From JAQBQH01 sp035607415 (GTDB lineage: Bacteria; Myxococcota_A; Polyangia; Palsa-1104), in the NCBI GenBank assembly GCA_035607415.1, contig DATNAQ010000101.1, forward strand, positions 1 through 64,000: 64,000 nt of DNA. The letters are read 5' to 3'. The translations under genes and the position numbers were made by a program. Below the pieces are notes generated by a model, which saw only the letters and a list, made by a program, of their open reading frames with translations, had not been told where the DNA came from and ran no database searches. Positions 1-12,279 of the stretch are shown in pieces (the stretch's first letter is position 1; each line of letters starts with the position of its first letter).

Positions 1-480
1 CAGATCCGCTGCGAGCTGCGCGGGCTGTTTCCCGGCGGGCATACGTTCGAGCTGCGCACCGCGGGCACGGTGTTGCGCCGCTCGGTGCTGATCGGCGCGC
101 CGTGGCGCGACAAGATGGCGCTGGTGCGCGTGCGCGACGAAGACGAAGCGGAGGCCGCGGCCAAGGCCGGCGCCGACGGCGTCATCATCGTCGGTGGCGA
201 CTGGAAGCCGATCATCGACGTCGCGCACAAGGCGGGCGTGCGCGCGCTCGTGGTCGGCGACGCGGGAGCGATCGAATGGGCCGGCGCCGACGGCGTGGTC
301 GGCGGCGAGATCCCAAAGGCGCTGCACGATCGTTTCCCCGAGACGCGCGCGCTGCCGTGGCCGCCCGAGGCCAAGACCGGCGACGAGGCGCGCTCGCTCC
401 TGGCGCAGGGCAACGCGATCGTCGCCGCCGACGCCTTCGATGCCCTGCGTGAGCGCAGACACCGACGCGTCTTCTACTGA
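1..480 (+). CDS. C-terminal fragment of an unrecognised protein (5' end outside window)
   Basis: The reading frame is open from the first base and ends in TGA at 478-480, giving the last 159 residues of a longer protein. Codon use matches the rest of the window. The fragment is rich in Ala, Gly and Val. Alternating strand/helix-like segments such as AGADGVIIVGGDW and AGVRALVVGD suggest a beta/alpha (TIM-barrel or Rossmann-like) fold, but no family-specific motif was recognised and no function is proposed. The C-terminus is basic (RERRHRRVFY). The gene converges on the sigma54 regulator that ends at 586, and a long hairpin repeat fills the gap between them. Confidence 0.7.
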   Translation, partial: QIRCELRGLFPGGHTFELRTAGTVLRRSVLIGAPWRDKMALVRVRDEDEAEAAAKAGADGVIIVGGDWKPIIDVAHKAGVRALVVGDAGAIEWAGADGVVGGEIPKALHDRFPETRALPWPPEAKTGDEARSLLAQGNAIVAADAFDALRERRHRRVFY

Positions 481-488
481 CAAAAGCT

Positions 489-583
489 CACAGGGAGATC
501 AGGAGCTCAAGAGATCAGGAAAGTGGATCCTCGGATCCGAGTGCCAAATTCTCGTGATCTCCTGATCTCGTGATCTCCCTGTG
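489..583. repeat. Long imperfect hairpin repeat with GATCTC units, copy 1
   Basis: A 95-bp inverted repeat between two convergent genes. The outer 13 bases CACAGGGAGATCA (489-501) pair perfectly with TGATCTCCCTGTG (571-583). Inward, both arms carry repeated GAGATCA/TGATCTC units spaced 9-10 bases apart and pair imperfectly. The apex holds a 12-bp palindrome, CTCGGATCCGAG (530-541). The same architecture, including this apical palindrome, recurs at 17564-17685. Its position suggests a bidirectional transcription end or a mobile hairpin; both roles are inference. Confidence 0.85.
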
Positions 584-585
584 AA

Positions 586-2042
<1,457 letters not shown>

Positions 2043-2046
<4 letters not shown>

Positions 2047-5000
2047 AACGCCGACAGCGGGATGCCCCAGTTGAAGTGGATGCGCCCCGGAAAGTGCGTA
2101 TACCACGGCGCCGTCTTCCAGCGCTCCTCGGCGAGCGTCTGCACGAGCGGATAGGCGTACTCGATCGAGAGCGCGCCGACCGGCGTCATCAGGCGCAACA
2201 GGCTCACGCCGATCGACTGCTTGACGTCGCTCGTCTTCACGAGGTCCCAGCGGTTGAGGATCATGCCCAGGTCCCAGAAGACCGAGCCGCCCCATTGAAT
2301 CGGCAGCCCGAGGAACGACTTGGCGATGGGGAACCACAGCTCGACGGTGTTGACGAGGCGGATGTTGCCGCCCTCGGGCACGACGCGAAAACCGGGCACG
2401 CCCGGCAGCGGTGAGACCTGCGAGCGGATGATCTCGCTCTTGAGCGAGTCGGTGTCGTAGCCGCGCACCTGCGTGTCGCCGCCGGCGTAGAAGCGCTCGA
2501 CCAGCGGCAGCGCGGGCGAGTCGGTGGGCAGGCCGTGGTCGTAGCGCAGGTTGGCCATGAGCGTGAGCTCGTGGCCGCGGATGTGGAAGGGCGCGATGCC
2601 CTGCGCTTCACCGCGGAAGACCAGGAACGGATTCGAGTTGAAGCTCGGCGGCGCGTAGCCGACCGATCCCTGGAGCAGCCAGCCGCGCACCGGCGCCAGC
2701 GGGTTGAGCGCGCCCGAGGCGTCGGTGCGGCGATCCCAGGTCAGGCCGACGATCGCCTTGAAGGTGACGGTCTCGTCGGGCACCGACGAGACGTCGTTGT
2801 TCCCCTCGAGGCGCAGATAGGCCACGTTGATCTGCGAGCGGTAGACGTCGGCGCGCACGAACGCGCGCAGCGCCGCCGTGATGTTGCGGATGACGCCGGT
2901 CGAGCCGCCGAACGTCGAGATCAGGCCGAAGCGCGCGGTCACTTCCTGGCGCACCGAGCCCTGCAGATCGAAGCGCCAGCCCGGGCCGAACGCGCGCATG
3001 TCGGTATAGCGGATCGAGGCGCCCATCGTGATCGGATTGCCGATGAGCGCTGCGAGAAACGCGAAGTCGCCGCGCAGCTCGAGCTGCGAGCCGTAGCCGA
3101 GGAAGTTCGACCACAGGTACGTCGCCTGGATGTACGCGTAGTCGGGCAGGCGATCGGACGCGGCGCCGATGGAGAACGTCAGATCGCCGTAGGCGCCGTA
3201 GGGCCGCTCCTGCACGACGACCAGCACCGGCGCCACGCCGTTGCCCGGCTGCACCGGCGCCACCACGCGCGCGGAGTTGAAGATGAGGTGCGTCTGCAGG
3301 TTGCGCTCGGCGACCTCGATCTTGGTGATGTCGTAGAGGTCGCCGGGCTTGAACGGCAGGTCCTTCCGGATCGTCGAGCCGTGGGTCTTGAAGTTGCCGC
3401 GGATGAGGATCTCGCCGAAGCGCACCTCCGGCCCTTCGGTGATGACGTAGCGCAAGGCGACGCGATCGTGCCCCGGGTACCAGGTCGAGCCCGAGGGATC
3501 GACGTTGACCAGCGGGCGGCCCGACGCCTTGTACAGCGCCAGGATGCGCTGCACGTCCTCCTCGACGGCGGCCTGCGTGTACTCGTGGCCGTAGCCGAGC
3601 TGGATCGCCTGGTAGACGTCGAGCTCGCTCTTGACGTGCGGGCCGACGAACACGAGCTCGACGTGGTCGACGATCTCGCGCCGCCCTTCGTCGATGAAGA
3701 AGCGCACGTAGAGGCTGTGGCCGCCGCCGGCGCCGGTGGCCTCGGCGCCGAACGCGCCGAGGGCGTCGAAGGCGGCCGGATCGCGCGCCACCTCGTAACG
3801 CACCTTCACGTTGGGGAAGCCGCGCTGCTTGTAGAGCGTGACGAGGCGATCGGCGTCCTGCTGCAGCTGCACCTGCGTGACGTAGCCGCCTTCGCCGAGG
3901 CCGATGGCGCCGAGCGCGGGAAACGGCTTGGTCTCGAGGCCGGCCTTGTCGCGCAGATCGGTGGCCGAAAAGGTCAGCGGCCGCCCGTCTTCGGAGACGA
4001 GCTCGACGCGCTGGACCTTGAGCTCCGGCCCTTCGTCGACGGTGAAGGTGACCTCCTCGACGTCGTCGCCGTGCGGCTTGCCAGTGGCGGCGTCGACGGG
4101 TGCGCGGCGCAGCGCGCGGTGGAAGGTCACGCGCGCCTCGAAGAAGCCGTGCTTCTGGTACTCCTTGACCAGCGCCCGCGCGCTCTCGGCGAGCTCGACG
4201 TCGTCGAAGGCGCCGGCGGAGAAGATGGTGAGCGCGTCGCGCAGCTCGCGCGCGGCGATGGCGCGGTTGCCGATGAACTTGACGTCGACGCGGCGCTTGA
4301 GCGTCACGCGCACCGGCAGGACGATGCGATGGGTCTTGCGATCGGCGTCGCGCGCGAAGTCGAAGTCGGGCACCACGCGCGCCGCCGGGAAGCCGGCGTC
4401 GTGCAGGATCTTCTCCGCCTTGTGCGCGTCGTCGCGCATCTGCGAGACCTTGAAGCGCAGCCAGTGGTGGAAGATGTCGTAGAGCTGCGTCCTCGAGAGA
4501 TGCTTTTCGCCGTCCTCGTGATCGTAGGTCGGCACCACGCGATCGAGGTGGTACGACGGGCCGAGGTCGACCTTGACGACGAGATCGATCCACTGCGGGC
4601 GCGGCTCGGCGGGGATGCCGACCATCGCGATGTGCGGCTCGACGCTGGCGCCGGCCTCGAAGTAGCCCTCGTTGAAGAGGAACTTGCGCACCGCCTCGGC
4701 CTCTTCGGCCAGCCGCATGGTGAGCTCCGAGTCGGCGGGCAGCGGCGTGCCGGTGCGCAGGGACAGGTGGCGGATGATCTCGTCGTCGAAGAGCGGCCAG
4801 TTGTGCTTGACGATCACGTTGCGCACGATGCGCACCGGCTCGATCGTCAGGTGCAGGCGCACCAGGCCCCCGCCGAGCGGCTCGATCTCGGTGGCGAGCT
4901 GGCGGTAGCCGAGCGCCTTGAGCTCGGCGTCGAGGCGCGTCTGATCGTCCTGGCCGAACGGCGCGCCGGCGGTGAGGCCGAGGAACTTGAGCAGGCGCTC

Positions 5001-5324
5001 GCGGTTCTCGTGGATGTCGCCGCGCAGATCGATCGCGGCCAGCCGCTGCGTCGGCGTGGGCGGCGCCGGCGGCTGCGCGGGAGCCGGCGCGGGTGTCGGC
5101 GCGGGCGGCGGCGCGACCTCACCGGGGCCGAGCACCGACGAGGGCGGCGGCGCGGGCGGCGGCGTGTCGTTGTTCGCCGGCGCGTCGCTCGGCGGCGCCA
5201 GGTTGCCGGGCGGCGCCTCGTCGTTGCCCGCCGGCGCCGGCTGCGCGCGCACGATGACCGCCGGGAGCAGGACGGCAACGACGATGGCGGCGGCACGAAT
5301 CAAATCGTCGCGAGAATATCTCAA
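2043..5324 (-). CDS. Omp85/BamA-superfamily outer-membrane assembly protein (TamA/BamA-like)
   Basis: About 1093 residues. The N-terminus carries a signal peptide (AAAIVVAVLLPAVIVRA) and a Pro/Ala-rich linker to about residue 85. A long periplasmic region to about residue 700 fits multiple POTRA domains, probably six or more. The C-terminal barrel contains the VRGYDTDS loop near residue 950, the hallmark of the superfamily. E. coli BamA has about 810 residues and TamA about 577, so this protein is long for the family. It directly follows tamB, which argues for the TAM branch, but the POTRA number is more BamA-like and the exact branch is left open. The chosen start is a TTG overlapping the tamB stop (TTGA). 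A second in-frame TTG eight codons later would give a shorter signal peptide and is a fair alternative. Confidence 0.9.
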
Positions 5325-8300
5325 TATCCGAGCGGGACGCGAAGACTCAGCTCGCCGCGGCCCGACGTCAGCGAGTCCTGGAGCGTGTCGACGCCGTGGG
5401 TGAGGTATTCGATGCGGCCGACGCCGCGCAGCTCGGCGGGGCGATCGGTCATGCGCAGCTCGATCGATCCGCCGAAGCGCGACGTGCCGGTGAAGCCGAT
5501 CTCGCCCTGGCCGCACGCCTTGAAGGCGCGGCTGATGCGCTTGCAGGCGTCGAGCTGCACCGAGCTGCCGCCGAACTGCAGGTTGACCACGTCGAGGCCG
5601 AACTGGCGGCGCAACGGGTCGGAGATGAACTGCCCGAGCGTGGCGCCGGTGATGTTCTTGGCCATGGTGTCGGTGGCGCTGCCGCCGGTGGTCGGCACGC
5701 CGGTCGGTCCGCCCGAGACGATCTTGCGCACCTCGTCGGGGTTCTGGCCGAAAAGGAGGATCGACAGGATCTGCTGCCGTCCCCAGCCCTCGAGCGACTG
5801 CAGATCGATGCGCGGCGAGAGCGCGGTGCCGCTCAGGATGAGGCGCAGCTCGTGCTGCTGCTCGTAGTTGTCGATGTAGGTCGCCTTCGCCGTCAGGTCG
5901 ATGGTCGGCGTCTCGTCGGGGATCTTCTTCTCCGGATCGAAGTTGACCTGCCCGCGATCGGTGTCGAAGGCGTAGCGGAACGGCGGCGTCAGGCGCCCGC
6001 CGTCCTCGATGGTGATGCTGCCGGCCAGGCGCGGCTCCGAGAGCGTGCCCATCACGTCGAGCGTGGCCGAGAGCGCGAGGTCGGCGATGTTGTTCTTCAC
6101 GTACAAGCTGCCGAGCGAGCGCGCGTGCACGTTGAGCCGCATCGTCTCGAGCAGCGGAATGCCCTGCCAGAACGGCTCCTGCACCTCCGTGGTGCGGTGG
6201 GGCGTGAACATCATGCCGGCGAGATCGAACGGCTGGTAGTAGCGGCCGTCGACGATGTCGAGCGAGCCCTTGAGCGTGAGCTGGTTGCCGTTGCCGACGA
6301 GCTCGACCTGCGGCGAGATCTTGATCTCCCAGCCCGGCTGCGCGTACTCGATCTCGCTGCCGTCGAGCCAGATGTGCAGATCGCGCAGCGACATCTCGTC
6401 GCCGAAGCTGACGCGCCCGTCGATGCGATCGAGCCGCTGCTCGTCGTTGATGGTGCCGGTGAGCGACTTGCAGCCGCCGGGCGCTTGCCCCTGCCGCGGG
6501 CAGCCGATCTTGAGGTCGTAGTTCTCGAGCGCGATGGTGCCGCCCGAGAAGGTGATGTCGCGCCCGCCGAGCTTGCGCGCGCGGAACGCGACGTCCTTGA
6601 CCGTCGCCATGCCGTGCCAGGTCGGGTGCGACCAGACGCCGCCGATGTGCACGTCGAGCGCGATCGAGCCCGACGCGTCGCCCACCTGCTCGGGCAGGCC
6701 CCACTGGAACAGGCGCGGCGAGATGTCGCCCTGGATGGTCGCTTCGATGGCGCCCGGCGTCCAATGATCGAGCATCACCTTGCCGGTGGCGTGCGCCGTC
6801 TTGTCCTTCTCCGTCGAGACGGCGACGCCGGTCAGCGCGATCGACTTCGGGGTCACGTCGATGCGGCCCGAGGGCACCACCAGCGTCAGCTTGCCGTCGA
6901 GCCCGCGCGGCACCAGCTCGGCGGGGCCGGAGCTGCCGCCGATGTTGACGTAGCCGGTGACGTCGGGCCGCGCCAGATCGCCGGCGATGCGCAGCTCGAG
7001 CGTGGCCGGGCCGTGGGTGTGCTCGAACAGGCCGCGGAAGAAGTACTCGAGGAGCTCGAGGCCGATCTGCCCCTTCATGTAGACGTTGTTCACCTTGCCG
7101 ACGGTGCCCTGCATGGTGAACTCGCCGATGCGCGAGTAGAGGTTGGCGTGCTTGATGTCGACGGTCTGGCCGTCGAAGGTGGCGAGCACCGGATCCTGGT
7201 TCTTGACCACCAGGCGCGTCGGGCGGCCGTTCTCGTCGGTCGAGGTGAGCGTGAGCGTCAGCTGCTGCAGGTCGAGCTTGGCGAAGGTGAAGCCGGCCTC
7301 GGAGTCGATGGTGAACGACACCTCGCCCGTCGCCAGGCCGTGGATCTCGGCGAGCGACTGCATCTCCGGGATCAGCTTCTCGAGCGGCAGGTTCTTGACC
7401 TTGATCGTCGCCGCCACCGAGACCTTGGGCACGAGCGTCAGCCAGCCGTCGACGGTGACGAGGTTGTCGAAGAACTTGCCCGAGAGGTGGATGGCGTCGG
7501 CGCCGGGATCCATCTTCAGGTCGCCCTTGCCGAGGAGCACCTCGCGCACCTTGAAGGCGACGAGCGAGAGGATGCCGCCCGGCATCGGGTGGTCGACGGT
7601 GCCACCGACGTGCATGTCGCCCGAGAGCGTGCCGGCGAGCGCGACCGGCACCTCCTTGACCCACGGGATGGCGACGAGCGGGAAGTTGCGCGGCCCGAGG
7701 TGCAGGTCCATGTCGCCGTTCCAGCCGATCTTGCCCGAGCCGCCGACGGAGCCGCCGCGCGCGCGGTGCAGCGAGAGCTCCTGCACGGTGGCGCCCTCGT
7801 CGTCGAAGCTCAGCCTGAGCGCGCCGCCGGTGTAGACGTCGCCCTGGATATCGAGCCGCGGCAGCGTCAGCGACGCCTGGCCATGCGGATGGGCGAGCGC
7901 GCCTTCGAGGTCGACGTCGACGTCGGCGTGGCCGGTGACCGTGACCCAGCCGGTGAGCGCCGAGACCGACAGGCCGTGCGCGGTCAGCTGCGCGCGCACC
8001 GTCGGCGTCGTCTTGGGATGATCGAGCGGCCCGTCGAAGAGGCCGAGCTCGGCCTGGCCGGCGATGGTGGCGCCGAGGCCGGTGCCGTGCAGGTCGGAGA
8101 GGATGAGCGCGCCGCCGCGCAGCGACAGATCGGCCTCGAGCTTGTCGAGCGTGCGCCGCGCGTAGGAGACGTTGCTCGCCGCCGCGTGCAGGCTCAGGGT
8201 CGGACGCAAGAGCGCGCCCGAGATGTGGCCGCTGGCGTGCAGCGCATCGGCGCGCAGGCCGGCGGGCGCGCCCCAGCGCGAGAACATCGACGAGGCGCCG

Positions 8301-9844
8301 GCGGCGTCGACGCGCACCGCGGCGTCGACGCGGCCCGAGCGCGGATCGACGGTGCCGTCGGCGCCGACGGTCATGCCCTCGCCCGACGCGGTCACGCCGC
8401 GCAGCGTGATGACGGCCGGCGTGTACTCGCCGTCGCCGGCGAGCCTGAGCGTGCGCGGCAGGCGCCCGCCTGCGCGGTTGCGCACCAGCTCGGCCGAGAG
8501 GTGCGAGAGCGCGATGTGCTCCCGCTTCTTGGCGATGTTGCCGGCGAGGTGCACCTTGCCGTCGAGGCGGCCGCCGAGCTCGGCGGCGGCGCTGCGCGGC
8601 AGGCGCGGGATCTCGGCGGGATCGACGCCCTTCAACGTCACGAGCGCGCCCCAGCCGCCCTGGCGCAGATCGAAATCCATGTCGGCCGACGCGGTGCCGC
8701 GCGCGACCTTGCCGTTGGCCGGGTGGATCGCGAGCTTGCCGTCGTCGAAGTGCAGCTTGGCGTCGCCGTCGGTGAGCTTGATGCCCTCCAGGTTGGCGTC
8801 GATCTCGTGCACCTCGCCGTCGATGATCGGATGCGAGAACGGCCCGTTGATGGCGATGCGCGCGCGCGGATTGCCCGACAGCCACGTCGACAGCGGCGCC
8901 GGCAGCTGCGCCAGCGGGCCGCGCCCGTGATCGACGTCGAGCGTCAGGCTGACGCCCGGATGCTCGCCGTAGGCGTCGGTGAGCGTGCCGTTGGCGCGCA
9001 CGTTGGCGCTGAGCGTGCGGCCCGCGGCGCTGAAGTGCAGCTCCTGGCGCACGTTGCCGTGCACGCCGAACTCCGACGCCGTCAGGTTCTCGACGGGAAA
9101 CGCATACTCGCCGAGCTGCAGATCGCCCTTGGGCGACTTCACGTCGTAGAGGCGGAAGAAGAAGTACGGCCCCTCGGCGTTGGCCAGCTCGTGGTCGGAC
9201 GAGTACTTGAGGCCGGCCTTGGCGCGCACGCCCTCGAGCTTGGCCCACCAGCTCGGCTTGCCGTCGGTGCCCGAGCCGGCCATGGCGAAGCCGACGTCGC
9301 CGAGCTCGACGTCGTCGACGCGGATGACGACGGCGCCGCCGGTCGACTCCGGCTTCTTGCGCGGCGACATGGCGGCGACGATGTTGGTCTCGGTGTGCTC
9401 GTCGCCCCACGTCGAGCGCGTCGGCGCGATCACCGCCCAGCCCGACGGGATGTACGCGCGCGGGAAGTGCAGCGTCAGGAAGAAGTGGTGCCCGCCGGTG
9501 AGGGCGGTCTTGACCAGCGAGACGAGCATCTCCTGGATGTGCACGTCGGCGTAGGCGGCGGGGACGCGGACGACCGGGTTGCCGTCGGGATCGAGGAGCG
9601 TGAAGTCCTCGCCGATGACGTGCGCCGGCGTCGACGGCAGGACGATCGACGCCAGGCCTCCCCAGTAGGGGAAGTGCGCGCGCTTGAGGATGAACTGACC
9701 GCGATCGACGGCGTCGACCTTCTTGGTGATGAAGCTACCGAGGACGTCGTCGTTGAACTTGTAGTAGGCGGCGGTATAGGCCAGCCACAGGGCGACAAAG
9801 CCCCAGATGGCGATGCGAAAGACGAGTCGGCCCAGCCGGCGCAC
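5321..9844 (-). CDS. tamB: Translocation and assembly module protein TamB (DUF490/AsmA-like)
   Basis: 1507-residue inner-membrane-anchored, periplasm-spanning protein expected to work with an Omp85 partner in outer-membrane protein insertion or lipid transfer. It has one N-terminal membrane helix (IAIWGFVALWLAYTAAYY, about residues 11-28). A very long beta-rich body follows with short repeating strands typical of TamB/AsmA beta-helices. The conserved C-terminal DUF490 region includes LILSGTALSPRIDLQSLEG and ILSILLFGQNPDE. The start is GTG at 9844 with no strong ribosome site. Its stop overlaps the TTG of the Omp85 gene, so the two are translationally coupled. The C-terminus ends RVPLGY, without unusual features. 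Confidence 0.93.
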   Translation of the reverse strand: MRRLGRLVFRIAIWGFVALWLAYTAAYYKFNDDVLGSFITKKVDAVDRGQFILKRAHFPYWGGLASIVLPSTPAHVIGEDFTLLDPDGNPVVRVPAAYADVHIQEMLVSLVKTALTGGHHFFLTLHFPRAYIPSGWAVIAPTRSTWGDEHTETNIVAAMSPRKKPESTGGAVVIRVDDVELGDVGFAMAGSGTDGKPSWWAKLEGVRAKAGLKYSSDHELANAEGPYFFFRLYDVKSPKGDLQLGEYAFPVENLTASEFGVHGNVRQELHFSAAGRTLSANVRANGTLTDAYGEHPGVSLTLDVDHGRGPLAQLPAPLSTWLSGNPRARIAINGPFSHPIIDGEVHEIDANLEGIKLTDGDAKLHFDDGKLAIHPANGKVARGTASADMDFDLRQGGWGALVTLKGVDPAEIPRLPRSAAAELGGRLDGKVHLAGNIAKKREHIALSHLSAELVRNRAGGRLPRTLRLAGDGEYTPAVITLRGVTASGEGMTVGADGTVDPRSGRVDAAVRVDAAGASSMFSRWGAPAGLRADALHASGHISGALLRPTLSLHAAASNVSYARRTLDKLEADLSLRGGALILSDLHGTGLGATIAGQAELGLFDGPLDHPKTTPTVRAQLTAHGLSVSALTGWVTVTGHADVDVDLEGALAHPHGQASLTLPRLDIQGDVYTGGALRLSFDDEGATVQELSLHRARGGSVGGSGKIGWNGDMDLHLGPRNFPLVAIPWVKEVPVALAGTLSGDMHVGGTVDHPMPGGILSLVAFKVREVLLGKGDLKMDPGADAIHLSGKFFDNLVTVDGWLTLVPKVSVAATIKVKNLPLEKLIPEMQSLAEIHGLATGEVSFTIDSEAGFTFAKLDLQQLTLTLTSTDENGRPTRLVVKNQDPVLATFDGQTVDIKHANLYSRIGEFTMQGTVGKVNNVYMKGQIGLELLEYFFRGLFEHTHGPATLELRIAGDLARPDVTGYVNIGGSSGPAELVPRGLDGKLTLVVPSGRIDVTPKSIALTGVAVSTEKDKTAHATGKVMLDHWTPGAIEATIQGDISPRLFQWGLPEQVGDASGSIALDVHIGGVWSHPTWHGMATVKDVAFRARKLGGRDITFSGGTIALENYDLKIGCPRQGQAPGGCKSLTGTINDEQRLDRIDGRVSFGDEMSLRDLHIWLDGSEIEYAQPGWEIKISPQVELVGNGNQLTLKGSLDIVDGRYYQPFDLAGMMFTPHRTTEVQEPFWQGIPLLETMRLNVHARSLGSLYVKNNIADLALSATLDVMGTLSEPRLAGSITIEDGGRLTPPFRYAFDTDRGQVNFDPEKKIPDETPTIDLTAKATYIDNYEQQHELRLILSGTALSPRIDLQSLEGWGRQQILSILLFGQNPDEVRKIVSGGPTGVPTTGGSATDTMAKNITGATLGQFISDPLRRQFGLDVVNLQFGGSSVQLDACKRISRAFKACGQGEIGFTGTSRFGGSIELRMTDRPAELRGVGRIEYLTHGVDTLQDSLTSGRGELSLRVPLGY

Positions 9845-9881
9845 AGCACTCTGACGATAGCACCGTTGGCCTATTCATCCA

Positions 9882-9910
9882 TTATTAGGATCGTGCGCGT
9901 GTGAGCGTAA
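9882..9910 (-). promoter_or_regulatory. Candidate sigma70 promoter for the tamB operon
   Basis: On the minus strand, TTACGC (9910-9905) and TAATAA (9887-9882) are separated by exactly 17 bases, about 40 bases upstream of the tamB start. Each box matches the consensus at about four of six positions. The site lies in the 77-bp gap after the histidine kinase stop, so the tamB-Omp85-regulator genes may be transcribed separately from the kinase. Assigned by pattern only. Confidence 0.4.
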
Positions 9911-9921
9911 GACGCCTACAC

Positions 9922-12276
9922 CTATAAGGGAAGCGTCAGGGTGAAGCGGCTGCCCCGGCCCGGGCGCGACTCGACGCGGATGGCGCCCTTGTGATCTTCG
10001 ATCACGCGCTTGACGATCGCCAGCCCGAGGCCGGTGCCGCCGTGGCGCGTGGTGAAGAACGGGCGGAACAGCTGGCGGCGCGTGGCCTCGTCCATGCCGA
10101 CGCCCGAGTCTTCGACCTCGATCTCGACGAGCTCGCGCTCGGCGGCGGGACGCATGCGCACCGAGAGCGCGCCGCCCGACGGCATCGCTTCGCGCGCGTT
10201 CAAAAAGAGGTTCAACAGCGCGTTGCGGATCCACTCGGCGTCGGCGTTGACCTTGGGCGTCTCGCCGAGCTCGCAGCGCACGTCGATGCGCGCCGCGGCC
10301 AGCTCGGGCGCGAGCCGGTCGAGCGTCTGCCGGATGAGGGCGCCGACGTCGGTGGGCTTGAGCGCCGGCGCGGGCGGGCGCGCCAGCTCGAGGAGGCGGC
10401 GTACGGTCGCGTCCATGCGGTCGACCTCGTCCTCGATGCAGGCGCAGAGCGTCGACGAGGCGTCGTCGCGCGCCCGCTGGCGCAGGGCGCCGGCCGAGAC
10501 CTTGATGATGCCGAGCGGGTTCTTCACTTCGTGCACGATCACGGCGGCGAGCTGGCCGAGCGCGGCGAGCCGCTCGCGCAGCGCCCCCTCGGCGACGAGC
10601 GCGGCGTTCTCGAGGGCGAGCGCGAGCTGCGGCGCGGCCACGGTGAGCGCGTGCAGGACGCCCGAGCCGTGCACGCCGCCGCGCGGGGCGGTGAAGGCGA
10701 CCAGGCCGACGAGCGTCGTGTTCGGGCGGCCGCGGCCGACGAGCGGCATCACCAGCTCCAGCGACAGGCTGTCGAGATAGGCGCGCTCGGCGGCGAGCTC
10801 CTCGCCGAGATCGCGCACCGCCTGCGGCCGCGGATCGCCGACCAGCGCGGCCTCGAACGCGCCGCCGACCGAGAGCGTGCCCTGCCCTTCGGCCTCGACC
10901 TCGCCGGCGCGCCCGGCGACGTCGAGATGGCCGAGCCGCGACGGCACGAACAACAGGACGCCGCGCGCGCGCGTCAGGCGCTGGAGCGGCCCGAGCGCAA
11001 CCTCGGCCAGAGAAGGCACGTCCTCCACCGACGGCAGCGCGCGCAGCAGCTCGAGCAGCGCCGGCATGCGCGAGTCGCGATAGAGCAGCTTGTCGACGAT
11101 GTGCTGCACGCCCTTTCGCAGCGGATGGAAGGCGACCGCGACGGTGATGGTCAGCGCCACCGCGAACGATTGGCCGATGAAGATGGTGGCGAAGTGGCTG
11201 GCGACGGCGACGGCGGCGAAGTAGACGCCGAGCACCAGCGCCGTCGCCACGGCGTAGACCAGCGACGCGCGCAGGACGGCGTCGAAGTCGAAGAGGTTGC
11301 GCTTCAAGATCGCGTAGGCGATGAGCGCGGGGAAGAGCGCGGAGAGCACCATCGCCACGTCGGCGGTCAAGAGCTCCGACGCCGAGGCGATGCGCGAGGC
11401 GAACTGCCAGGCCACCGCCGTCGTGCAGGTCAGCGCCAGCCCCACGAAGATCGACTTGGCGCGGTTGCGCACCGCCGGCGACGCGCCGCGCGTCATGGTG
11501 TATGCCAAAAGGCCGAGGTCGGCCGCGAACTCGAGCGACAACAGCGCCGCCGACGTCAGCGACGCGGTGTCCGACATGCGCGGATCGGCGATCGCCACCT
11601 GCCGCCACGCCACCACCGCGCAGCCGACGGCGTACAGCGGCACGAGCACGCGGCGGCGCGCCCAGCGCGGGCGCACTTCGGGAAAGACGGCGAACAGGTG
11701 CACCGAGAGCGGGCCGAGCAGCGGATAGCTGAGCCACACGCGCGTGAAGCGATAGGTCGTGTGGGCGTCGAACATCGACAGATAGAAGGCCGCGGCGACC
11801 AGGCACAGCGCGCAGGCGAGCGCGCCCGCCCGGGTGCGCTTGTAACGATAGATGGTGGCGCCGAGGAGCAGGTAGAGGAGGCCGATCGAAAACGGCAGCA
11901 GGAAGGTGTAGCCGAGGTCCCACTTGGTCAGGCGCGTCAGCGGCACCTGCACGCGGGCGGTGCGGCCGTCGGGGTGGCGCACGTCGAGGGTGATGGCGGC
12001 GGCGGCGCGGCGGTGGTCGAGCGCGGCGGTGAGCGCCGGGCCGTCGGCCACCGGCTCGCCGTCGACGGCGGTGATGACGTCGCGGACGTGCAGCCCGGCG
12101 CGGCGCCCGGCCCAGTCGGCCCGCCAGAGCGAGGTCACCGCGCCCGAGCGATAGACGAAGAAGCCGCCGAACGGGGTGTCCCAGGACAGCGCCTGCGAGG
12201 CGACCACGACGCCGAGCGCCATGAGCGCGGCCACGGCCAGGCCGAGGGCCCCGATCTGCACCCTCGGGCGACTCAT
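9922..12276 (-). CDS. Multi-pass sensor histidine kinase with PDZ and GAF-like domains
   Basis: 784 residues. An N-terminal membrane helix is followed by a PDZ-like domain (about residues 40-110, with AGLHVRDVITAVDGEPV), which should be periplasmic. Next come about seven or eight further membrane helices to about residue 370. A cytoplasmic GAF-like region follows, then the HisKA box (VIVHEVKNPLG, phospho-His) and an HATPase domain with the N box (NALLNLFLNARE), DSGVGMDE and GTGLGLAI. This is an NtrB-like kinase core. It ends 77 bases before tamB on the same strand. A PDZ domain in the periplasm would suit sensing of envelope protein state, and the sigma54 regulator at 586-2046 could be its target; both points are inference. 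The ATG at 12276 is divergent from the lipoprotein gene at 12336. Confidence 0.9.
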   Translation of the reverse strand: MSRPRVQIGALGLAVAALMALGVVVASQALSWDTPFGGFFVYRSGAVTSLWRADWAGRRAGLHVRDVITAVDGEPVADGPALTAALDHRRAAAAITLDVRHPDGRTARVQVPLTRLTKWDLGYTFLLPFSIGLLYLLLGATIYRYKRTRAGALACALCLVAAAFYLSMFDAHTTYRFTRVWLSYPLLGPLSVHLFAVFPEVRPRWARRRVLVPLYAVGCAVVAWRQVAIADPRMSDTASLTSAALLSLEFAADLGLLAYTMTRGASPAVRNRAKSIFVGLALTCTTAVAWQFASRIASASELLTADVAMVLSALFPALIAYAILKRNLFDFDAVLRASLVYAVATALVLGVYFAAVAVASHFATIFIGQSFAVALTITVAVAFHPLRKGVQHIVDKLLYRDSRMPALLELLRALPSVEDVPSLAEVALGPLQRLTRARGVLLFVPSRLGHLDVAGRAGEVEAEGQGTLSVGGAFEAALVGDPRPQAVRDLGEELAAERAYLDSLSLELVMPLVGRGRPNTTLVGLVAFTAPRGGVHGSGVLHALTVAAPQLALALENAALVAEGALRERLAALGQLAAVIVHEVKNPLGIIKVSAGALRQRARDDASSTLCACIEDEVDRMDATVRRLLELARPPAPALKPTDVGALIRQTLDRLAPELAAARIDVRCELGETPKVNADAEWIRNALLNLFLNAREAMPSGGALSVRMRPAAERELVEIEVEDSGVGMDEATRRQLFRPFFTTRHGGTGLGLAIVKRVIEDHKGAIRVESRPGRGSRFTLTLPL

Positions 12277-12279
12277 CTA

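Noticed and set aside
5325..9410. Minus-strand frame running upstream from the Omp85 protein into the tamB region
   Set aside because: The segment beyond 5324 is a shifted-frame shadow of tamB; the Omp85 gene itself starts at the TTG overlapping the tamB stop.
5396..9904. Long open frame on the plus strand opposite tamB
   Set aside because: It is a high-GC shadow of the minus-strand TamB gene: Arg/Ala/Glu/Asp-rich, without domain motifs, while the opposite strand has clear TamB features.
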